Positions 1 to 4,465 of a DNA stretch of 6,140 nucleotides are shown here, in pieces. The notes under the pieces were generated by a model. It worked only from the letters and a program-made list of their open reading frames with translations. It did no database searches and was not told the origin of the DNA. This stretch comes from Microcaldota archaeon (lineage in GTDB: Archaea; Micrarchaeota; Micrarchaeia; Anstonellales; Anstonellaceae): contig JAKAME010000072.1 in the NCBI GenBank assembly GCA_021813025.1, forward strand, positions 1 through 6,140. Direction: 5' to 3'. Position 1 is the stretch's first letter. Each line of letters opens with the position of its first letter. The position numbers were made by a program, and so were the translations under genes.

Positions 1-626
1 AATGGTTTTTTCGCCCCCCCGTCATCAAGCTTTTCAGAAAGAGGCACGGCCCGCACCGCCTCCACCAGCCTCTCGTCCAGAAAAGGGAAGCGCGCCACCA
101 CTCCGTGGCGGGCGCATATGATTTTGGCGCGCATGATGTCGCGCCGGGGCAGGGTGGAAAGCTCCTCATCCAATATGGCCTGCAAATCCATGCCGCGCGA
201 GAGGGCCTGGTAATATTTGGAATAGCCCACGAACAGCTCCTCCGCCCCCGAGCCTGTGAGCATGACGGGGCATTGCAGGCTGTGCGCGGCTTTCGCGCAT
301 TCCCAGATGCCGGCCATAAGCTCCATTTCCACCGCGCTGCCGGGCAAAACAGACCAGCAGGCGCGGAAATCTTCTGTGAGCATGGATGGGGTGAGCGAGA
401 CAACGGTGAGCGGAAGGCCAAGCTCGGATGCGACTTCCTGCGCCATTTGCAAGTCCTGGCTGCCCTCGCTTGAGCTGATGGTGATAAGCTGCACGTCAGC
501 TTTTTTTTTGGCCACGGCAGCCAGAGTGGAGCTGTCCAAGCCTCCGGAGAAGGCGATGGCTGTTCTCGGCTCCAGCGTGCGCTCGATGGAATCAGACAAA
601 AGCTTGGCAAGGGGGCTTAACGGCAT
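1..626 (-). CDS. Stand-alone asparagine-synthase-like PP-loop ATP pyrophosphatase, C-terminally incomplete
   Basis: The visible 208 codons read as the synthetase half of the asparagine synthase family. SGGLDSS at residues 27-33 is the PP-loop that binds ATP pyrophosphate. GSGAEELFVGY (125-135) matches the family's SGxGADELFxGY segment, with Glu in place of the usual Asp. RFPFLDERLVEAV (179-191) matches the conserved RxPFLD block. In full-length AsnB this domain adenylates aspartate and transfers ammonia. Here the N-terminal glutamine-hydrolysing domain is absent, since the frame has a TAA ten codons before the ATG. It would need free ammonia, a separate amidotransferase, or another substrate. 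Short proteins of this type are known in archaea and their substrate is not established. The start at 626 gives the usual short helix before the PP-loop, but no Shine-Dalgarno sequence is evident. It follows the DUF2085 gene by 27 bp, probably in one operon. The 3' end lies outside the window. Confidence 0.88.
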   Translation of the reverse strand, partial: MPLSPLAKLLSDSIERTLEPRTAIAFSGGLDSSTLAAVAKKKADVQLITISSSEGSQDLQMAQEVASELGLPLTVVSLTPSMLTEDFRACWSVLPGSAVEMELMAGIWECAKAAHSLQCPVMLTGSGAEELFVGYSKYYQALSRGMDLQAILDEELSTLPRRDIMRAKIICARHGVVARFPFLDERLVEAVRAVPLSEKLDDGGAKKP

Positions 627-653
627 GAAGAAGCATCTGGATGTTTCAATTCT

Positions 654-1325
654 TTATCCTATCTTCTTTGCTTTCTTTGGCGCGTCAAGCAGCATGTAGA
701 ATGCGGGCAGGGCGTAGAAGGCCATGGCAAGGCCGGCGAGCGCGCCGGTGAGCAGGCGCAGCTCGTTGGTGCTCTCGCGCCAGCCAAACAGCTGGGTGAA
801 GCCGTCAAGCGCAAGGGGAATGAGCGCGACTATGAGCCAGAAGGGATGCGGCCAGTCGCCGGCCCTCAGCCATTTGCGGCGCACGGCCCAAAGCCAGAGG
901 AAGCCGCCCAAAAGCATGGCGCCGTAAATCGCTATGTCGCGCGAGCAGACAGACACTTTGTAGCCGGGGGGGCCTGCAGCGAAAGTTTCTTGCAAATGGT
1001 ATTTCTCTGCAGAATACACCACCATGTTGCGCTCGAAATACAGCTTGCCGTCCTGAACGGTGCAGTCGTCGATGAATTTTCCCCCGTTGCCTGAAGGATA
1101 GATGCAGAGGGAGCGCGAGTCAAGCTGGTGGCAGGTGTAATGCAGGGCCTCATACACTGGAGGGGCGAGAGGAGAATTTGACATGGCAAGAAAGGGGCCT
1201 GACCAGATGAGGAGGTTGAAGAGCAGCAGGGCGGCCGCATAGACAAGCCAGCCCCGCAGGGGCAAGGAGGCCGGGCCGGCCGCCGGGGCCGGCCTCTGCT
1301 CTGGCGCTTTAGAGGCTGCATCCAT
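654..1325 (-). CDS. DUF2085 family integral membrane protein
   Basis: The 223-residue protein carries the DUF2085 signature: HYTCHQLDSRS (62-72), CSRDIAIYG (127-135), then PLALDGFTQLFG (170-181) and REStNxLRxxTG (183-194). Four membrane helices are likely, at about 25-47, 131-148, 160-180 and 190-212. No biochemical function is known for the family. The conserved Cys-His and Cys-x-Arg-Asp groups suggest a metal or redox site, which is inference. Between the two conserved groups lies a soluble insert of about 45 residues (74-121) with two extra cysteines (74 and 88), longer than I recall for typical members. I chose the ATG at 1325 because it lies about 26 bp from the centre of the TATA palindrome at 1346-1355, implying a leaderless mRNA. 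The ATG at 1346 would overlap that element. The open frame extends to 1649, but that part is the antisense of a tRNA gene and is not coding. A PP-loop gene follows 27 bp downstream. Confidence 0.88.
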   Translation of the reverse strand: MDAASKAPEQRPAPAAGPASLPLRGWLVYAAALLLFNLLIWSGPFLAMSNSPLAPPVYEALHYTCHQLDSRSLCIYPSGNGGKFIDDCTVQDGKLYFERNMVVYSAEKYHLQETFAAGPPGYKVSVCSRDIAIYGAMLLGGFLWLWAVRRKWLRAGDWPHPFWLIVALIPLALDGFTQLFGWRESTNELRLLTGALAGLAMAFYALPAFYMLLDAPKKAKKIG

Positions 1326-1345
1326 CAGGCCGGATTGGCAAGTCA

Positions 1346-1355
1346 TATTATAATA
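1346..1355. promoter_or_regulatory. Palindromic TATA element, probable bidirectional promoter
   Basis: TATTATAATA is a perfect 10-bp palindrome, and the flanking bases keep it in an AT-only stretch within GC-rich DNA. Its centre (1350.5) is about 26 bp from the chosen ATG of the DUF2085 gene at 1325. It is about 31 bp from the mature 5' end of the tRNA at 1382, which would place tRNA transcription start roughly 5 nt upstream of the tRNA. Both distances fit archaeal TATA-to-start spacing. No clear BRE is seen on either side. Function is inferred from position only. Confidence 0.65.
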
Positions 1356-1381
1356 ATCCCACGCGCCACTTCTCATGCGCT

Positions 1382-1456
1382 GGGATCGTAGCTCAACCTG
1401 GATCGAGCGGCGCCCTCCTAAGGCGAAGGTTGGGAGTTCAAATCTCCCCGGTCCCG
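1382..1456 (+). tRNA. tRNA-Arg, anticodon CCU
   Basis: A full cloverleaf can be drawn. The acceptor stem is 1382-1388 with 1449-1455 (one U-G pair) and the discriminator is G1456. The D stem GCTC/GAGC is 1391-1394 with 1405-1408, with GG in the loop. The anticodon loop is 1415-1421 with CCT at 1417-1419, preceded by T and followed by A. The variable loop is 5 nt (1427-1431). The T stem is 1432-1436 with 1444-1448 around the TTCAAAT loop. The anticodon reads AGG, an arginine codon used often in the neighbouring genes. CCA is not encoded, so the tRNA nucleotidyltransferase must add it. No intron is present. The first anticodon-stem pair is a G1410-A1426 mismatch. The surface-protein gene follows 80 bp downstream with no T-rich terminator between them. 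Confidence 0.95.
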
Positions 1457-1461
1457 AAAAA

Positions 1462-1469
1462 TTGGCCAA
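1462..1469. repeat. Short palindrome just after the tRNA
   Basis: TTGGCCAA, flanked by A-runs, starts 5 nt after the tRNA discriminator base. It could be a processing or regulatory site, or chance. A perfect 8-bp palindrome alone is weak evidence. Confidence 0.3.
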
Positions 1470-1478
1470 AAGCCCGAA

Positions 1479-1515
1479 GCGCTGGAAAAAAGCAAGCATG
1501 GTTTTAAACCAGCGC
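1479..1515 (+). repeat. Inverted repeat GCGCTGG / CCAGCGC upstream of the surface-protein gene
   Basis: The perfect 7-bp arms are at 1479-1485 and 1509-1515, around a 23-nt A- and T-rich loop. The loop holds TTTTAAA (1502-1508), which resembles a weak archaeal TATA element. The repeat could form a hairpin in a tRNA-mRNA cotranscript, or an operator around the TATA-like site. The role is unknown. Confidence 0.4.
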
Positions 1516-1522
1516 GCAAGAT

Positions 1523-1526
1523 GGAG
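1523..1526 (+). promoter_or_regulatory. Candidate Shine-Dalgarno for the surface-protein gene
   Basis: GGAG lies 10 nt before the ATG at 1537 and too close to the in-frame ATG at 1528 to serve it, so it favours the 1537 start. If transcription instead began from TTTTAAA at 1502-1508 (expected start near 1531), this site would not be in the mRNA. Confidence 0.4.
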
Positions 1527-1536
1527 AATGGATTGC

Positions 1537-3054
1537 ATGCGTGCGGGGACGGACGGAACGGCGGGCCGCATCGGACTTGTTCTAGCCCTGCTTATGCTGC
1601 TCGCCCAGCCGCTGGCGGCGCAGTCGGCCATCGGCCTGCCGGCGCGCACCTACATCATCACCGCAGACGCGCGGGATGCGTTGGACAAGCCCGTGCCTGA
1701 CGCGCTTGTGCTTGTGCAGATTCTGCCCCCCGGCGAGCTGCCGGGCGTGACCAACCAGACAGGCAGGCTGCTGGAGGCCAGGACCAGCGGGGCGGGGCGG
1801 GCGCGCATACTGCTGGGAGTGGCGGCCAACCAGTCTGTGCCAGCCGCTTACCTCAGCGTGTATACGCCATACTGGTCGTCCGCGCCAAAGGCGCTGAACC
1901 TGCCTGAAATTCCGGCCGATGCCATTGTGCAGGAGGTGACCATGCCCCTCACGCTGGACACCTACCGCATAAGGCTGAGCGACGCGCAGGGAAATCCCAT
2001 TGCGCAGGCGAGGGTGCAGCTCACCCAGCCGTTCCCGCTCGTGGCATTCACGGACGCCAACGGCCTCATGCAGACCCGCCTGCCTGCAGGCAGGAATGTC
2101 GAGGGCAATGTCTTCTACCAGCGCAATGCAGAGAATTTCTCGTTCGGCAGCAAGACCGATGCCAGCGGAATCCACGAGCTGGGGATGTTCGCGCCCTTCC
2201 ACAAGCAGGCAAAGGCATGGAACGAGAGCCATGGCTGGGACGTGCGCCTCTTCGACTCCATGGGCAGGCCTCTGGCGCTTGAGGACGTGCGCCTCTCCTC
2301 CGGCGGGCTGGACTGGGTTTACCGGGCGGACAGGGACGGATGGGTTCATGCGCGCGAAATTCCCAACGCGTCAGTCAACTTCAGCTGGACAGGATACAAT
2401 TATACCTACAGCTTCGACATCAACCTGAACTCGGCAGGCACCAAGCTGCAGATGCCGCTCCTCCTCACCATAACCGACCCCGCCAAGGCAGAGCTGGGGG
2501 ACTCGTGCTACCGCATAGACGTCAACGTGACAGACGCGCGCCGCGACCCCTCCCTGCAGGTGAATGCGCGCTCGTCGCTTGGGAGCGGCGCCCTGCCCTT
2601 CACCCTTGACAGGACCGTGCCTATCCAGAACAACAGCGGCGTGCGCTTCTCGCGCATACTCTGCGTTGAGCAGGACACCGGCTTCGAGATTGGGGCATCC
2701 AACACCTTCGAGCGCACCGCCCTGCAAATCCAGCTCAAGGTGACCGCCTCGGCCGCTCCCGTCGATGCAAATTACACCAAGCCTCCCCCGCCCGGAGTGC
2801 TGGAGAGGGGCAAGGTTGCGGATGACCCGCGCCGCCTCGAGACCGCGCTAATCCTGGTCTACGTCCTCTTCGCGCTTGTCGTGGTGCTGATGGCCGTGCA
2901 CTTCAAGAACAGGCTCCTCTACTACGCCCAGTCCATCCTGCGCTTCACATACACCTCGTATCGGAACCGCCTCGAGGCGGAGGAGGCAAAGAGGGGGGAG
3001 GCGCAGAAAAAAGAGGACGGAAAGAAGGGCCTCCTTCCCGGATTCAAGCGCTAG
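1537..3054 (+). CDS. Predicted surface protein: signal peptide, repeated beta-sandwich-like ectodomain, C-terminal anchor
   Basis: The protein has 505 residues from the chosen start and I recognise no named family. Residues 1-29 form a signal peptide with a hydrophobic core at 12-27. Three related segments begin near 38, 142 and 234, each with a strand, then D/G-x-P, then a hydrophobic strand: LDKPVPDALVLV (49-60), QGNPIAQARVQL (151-162) and MGRPLALEDVRL (242-253). Each is followed by a turn such as FTDANG (171-176) or RADRDG (263-268). This pattern is typical of carboxypeptidase-regulatory-like or Big-type folds. A fourth, divergent domain spans about 304-403, with Cys324 and Cys376 as a possible disulfide. 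PPPP at 416-419 leads to a membrane helix at about 437-456 and a Lys/Glu-rich tail to 505. Ten N-x-S/T sequons all lie in the ectodomain. It is therefore likely extracellular, glycosylated and membrane-anchored, with the tail inside; binding or structural function is a guess. The frame is open back to 1375, but that part is the tRNA. In-frame ATGs at 1498 and 1528 are alternative starts. Confidence 0.8.
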   Translation: MRAGTDGTAGRIGLVLALLMLLAQPLAAQSAIGLPARTYIITADARDALDKPVPDALVLVQILPPGELPGVTNQTGRLLEARTSGAGRARILLGVAANQSVPAAYLSVYTPYWSSAPKALNLPEIPADAIVQEVTMPLTLDTYRIRLSDAQGNPIAQARVQLTQPFPLVAFTDANGLMQTRLPAGRNVEGNVFYQRNAENFSFGSKTDASGIHELGMFAPFHKQAKAWNESHGWDVRLFDSMGRPLALEDVRLSSGGLDWVYRADRDGWVHAREIPNASVNFSWTGYNYTYSFDINLNSAGTKLQMPLLLTITDPAKAELGDSCYRIDVNVTDARRDPSLQVNARSSLGSGALPFTLDRTVPIQNNSGVRFSRILCVEQDTGFEIGASNTFERTALQIQLKVTASAAPVDANYTKPPPPGVLERGKVADDPRRLETALILVYVLFALVVVLMAVHFKNRLLYYAQSILRFTYTSYRNRLEAEEAKRGEAQKKEDGKKGLLPGFKR

Positions 3055-3062
3055 ACGCTCGC

Positions 3063-3118
3063 GCGCCCTGGCCGGCCTTCTTGATTCCTGCCCCGCGGCG
3101 GTCATTCCGGCCAGGCGC
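3063..3118. repeat. Long inverted repeat between the surface-protein gene and the chaperone operon
   Basis: Left arm GCGCCCTGGCCGG (3063-3075) and right arm CCGGCCAGGCGC (3107-3118) are complementary over 12 pairs, with one bulged C and a 31-nt loop. It starts 9 bp after the stop of the surface-protein gene and ends 35 bp before the TATA box of the next operon. There is no T-run beside it, so it is not an obvious terminator. It may be an mRNA 3' stem or an upstream regulatory site, and in GC-rich DNA chance is also possible. Confidence 0.45.
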
Positions 3119-3152
3119 CCGCAAATCATTTCTCGCCCCGGCCATCCGCGTC

Positions 3153-3161
3153 TTTTATATT
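3153..3161 (+). promoter_or_regulatory. TATA box of the regulator-grpE-dnaK operon
   Basis: TTTTATATT matches the archaeal TATA consensus (TTTAWA-like), and its core is centred at 3157.5, about 27 bp before the ATG at 3185. Transcription is therefore expected to start at or within one or two bases of that ATG, which means a leaderless mRNA. No Shine-Dalgarno-like sequence precedes the ATG, which agrees. The sequence upstream of the box does not show a strong purine-rich BRE. Confidence 0.72.
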
Positions 3162-3184
3162 CTTTTGGCAGCATAAATGTAGAT

Positions 3185-3733
3185 ATGATATTAACACTAG
3201 TGAGGCGCACGGCGAGAGGCGCGGGGGGCGAGCACGGCGGGGATGAGCTTGAGTCCTTCTGCCGCTCCATGCGAATCCTCAGCGCGCGCGACATGGACGG
3301 CACGGTTACCGTGGTGTTCCGCTCCATGCTCACCGAAGGCCGCCAGCCCGTGGGCAGCTCCGAGCTGGCGCAGCTAACGCGCCTCAACCGCGTCACCATC
3401 ATCCATCATTTGCAGCGGCTTGAGCAGATGGGCTTGGTGGAGCACACCGAGCGCAAATACCGCCTGAGGGTGCATGACTTGAGCGAGGCGGTGGAGCAGA
3501 TGCGCGGGGAGATGCTGCGCTCGTTCGAGGAGGCGGAAGCGATGGCAGAAGAGCTTGACAGGAGATTCATGCTTGGAATTGAGGAGGAGGGGCGGCGCAT
3601 CCGGATGCTGGGAGCCGGGGACGAGACGGACGGAGACAGGCGCCTCCCGGCTCAGGCCGGACGCATGAAATCCCTCATGCTTGAGCCGGCCGGGCCGCCG
3701 CCGCTGAAGCGGCCGAGAAAGCGCCTGATTTGA
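3185..3733 (+). CDS. Winged helix-turn-helix transcriptional regulator, candidate heat-shock regulator
   Basis: The 182-residue protein carries a winged helix at about 36-95. The helix-turn-helix runs through SSELAQLTRLNRVTIIHHL (58-76), recognition helix near 68-80, and the wing near HTERKYRLR (87-95). This resembles ArsR/MarR-like DNA-binding domains. A charged helix, probably a coiled-coil dimerisation region, covers about 98-142 and is rich in Glu. The tail is poorly conserved-looking and ends in a basic KRPRKR cluster (175-180). The start at 3185 fits a leaderless transcript from the TATA box. grpE begins 10 bp after the stop, so the regulator is the first gene of the operon and could regulate its own promoter. 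Bacterial HrcA often sits in this place, and archaeal Phr and HSR1 are winged-helix heat-shock regulators. Identity with any of these is not claimed. The target and signal are inferred from context only. Confidence 0.8.
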   Translation: MILTLVRRTARGAGGEHGGDELESFCRSMRILSARDMDGTVTVVFRSMLTEGRQPVGSSELAQLTRLNRVTIIHHLQRLEQMGLVEHTERKYRLRVHDLSEAVEQMRGEMLRSFEEAEAMAEELDRRFMLGIEEEGRRIRMLGAGDETDGDRRLPAQAGRMKSLMLEPAGPPPLKRPRKRLI

Positions 3734-3736
3734 GGT
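3732..3736 (+). promoter_or_regulatory. Shine-Dalgarno of grpE, overlapping the regulator stop codon
   Basis: GAGGT overlaps the TGA stop of the regulator and lies 7 nt before the ATG at 3744. Only 1 nt separates it from the ATG at 3738, so it decides for the later start. The overlap suggests translational coupling. Confidence 0.75.
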
Positions 3737-3743
3737 AATGCGG

Positions 3744-4439
3744 ATGGGAAAAAAGGAAGAGGAGAAAATTACAAAAGTTTCCCCGGCAGCCGGACTTCCC
3801 CAGCCGCAGGCGCCAAATACCGGCCAGAAAGGCGCGCCTTCTGCTGGCTCAGCTCAGCAGCCACAAGCTTCGAAAAGCCCGCCTGCGCCCCCATCGGTTT
3901 CATCCGAGCTTGATGCCCTGAAGGCCAAGCTTGCGGAATACGAAAACGACCTCAAGCGCTTGGCGGCCGAGTTTGACAATTACAAGAAAAGGGTGGAGAA
4001 GGAGAAATTCCAGGCGCGCGCGCACGGCAAGGCCGAGGCGCTGGCGCCATTCATCGACATGGCCGAAACGTTTGAGAAGGCGCTGGAGCACGCGGAGAAA
4101 AAGGAGGGCGGCTCGATGAAGGAGGGGCTGGTGCTGCTGCACCGCAAGCTTAATTCCATTTTTTCATCCATGAATGTTCGGGAAATAGAATGCAGGGGCT
4201 GGCCGAATCCCGCTTATCATGAGGTGATGCTGCAGGTGAGCGGCAAGCCGGCGGGCGAGATTGCGCAAGTCTTGCGCAAGGGCTATGTGATGGGAGAGCG
4301 CGTGCTCCGGCCTGCGCAGGTGGCCGTGTATATGGAAGAGAAGAATGGGGAAGAAAAGAAAGATTGGATTGGAGAAAAGAAAGGGAATGGAGAAAAGAAA
4401 GGCTCGGAAGAAAATAAGGAGGCAAAAAGTCAGCAATAA
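3744..4439 (+). CDS. grpE: GrpE, nucleotide-exchange factor of DnaK
   Basis: GrpE releases ADP from DnaK so that the chaperone can bind ATP and let go of its client. The protein has 231 residues. Residues 1-54 are a Pro/Ala/Gln/Ser-rich flexible leader. The long dimer helix follows, with RLAAEFDNYKKRVEKE (72-87) matching the family's RxxADFxNYRKRxxRE. APFIDMAETFEKALEHA (101-117) matches the conserved second helix region. The C-terminal beta domain contains GWPNPAYHEVM (152-162), where most GrpE have FDPxxHEA, and GYVMGERVLRPAQVAV (180-195). Normal GrpE ends near here. This one adds about 36 residues of Lys/Glu/Gly-rich tail containing a duplicated GEKKGN/GEKKGS unit. The start at 3744 is set by the Shine-Dalgarno sequence, and dnaK follows at 26 bp. 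Identification is secure. Confidence 0.96.
   Translation: MGKKEEEKITKVSPAAGLPQPQAPNTGQKGAPSAGSAQQPQASKSPPAPPSVSSELDALKAKLAEYENDLKRLAAEFDNYKKRVEKEKFQARAHGKAEALAPFIDMAETFEKALEHAEKKEGGSMKEGLVLLHRKLNSIFSSMNVREIECRGWPNPAYHEVMLQVSGKPAGEIAQVLRKGYVMGERVLRPAQVAVYMEEKNGEEKKDWIGEKKGNGEKKGSEENKEAKSQQ
4370..4402 (+). repeat. Tandem 18-bp repeat in the 3' end of grpE
   Basis: TGGAGAAAAGAAAGG occurs at 4370-4384 and again at 4388-4402, offset by exactly six codons. A degenerate third unit lies just upstream (near 4346-4365). It encodes the GEKKGx repeat of the GrpE tail. The in-frame spacing and purine-only character suggest growth by replication slippage. Confidence 0.85.
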
Positions 4440-4453
4440 ACTTGTGTTTCATC

Positions 4454-4459
4454 GAGGTG
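4454..4459 (+). promoter_or_regulatory. Shine-Dalgarno of dnaK
   Basis: GAGGTG lies 6 nt before the dnaK ATG at 4466 and matches the archaeal and bacterial 16S rRNA 3' end over six bases. It lies in the 26-bp gap after grpE, where no separate TATA box is seen. Confidence 0.85.
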
Positions 4460-4465
4460 TTGTCT

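Noticed and set aside
501..509. Run of nine T (nine A in the coding strand) as a frameshift or slippage site in the PP-loop gene
   Set aside because: The family motifs on both sides are in the same frame (SGGLDSS before, the later blocks after), so the frame is intact. Only a note for read-error checking.
1375..1536. N-terminal extension of the surface-protein reading frame
   Set aside because: Its first part overlaps the tRNA gene, and a signal peptide begins properly at 1537 or 1528.
1326..1649. Long N-terminal extension of the DUF2085 reading frame (331 residues in all)
   Set aside because: It is the antisense translation of the tRNA-Arg gene plus the start of the surface-protein gene. 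The resulting peptide with GRFELPT and GGRRSIQ is a well-known artefact of translated antisense tRNA.
1582..2349. Open frame of 255 codons on the minus strand inside the surface-protein gene
   Set aside because: It is a shadow frame in GC-rich DNA. The plus-strand frame has a signal peptide, repeats and a membrane anchor, and the minus frame shows no domain features.
2848..3402. Minus-strand open frame spanning the end of the surface-protein gene and the start of the regulator
   Set aside because: It runs through the TATA box and across two genes well supported on the plus strand, with no recognisable domain.
3700..3713. GCCGC-TGAA-GCGGC hairpin near the end of the regulator gene as an attenuator before grpE
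   Set aside because: It is inside coding sequence with no T-run after it, and such 5-bp stems are frequent in GC-rich DNA.
3738..3743. ATG at 3738 as the start of grpE
   Set aside because: It is only 1 nt from the GAGGT Shine-Dalgarno. The ATG at 3744 has the proper 7-nt spacing.
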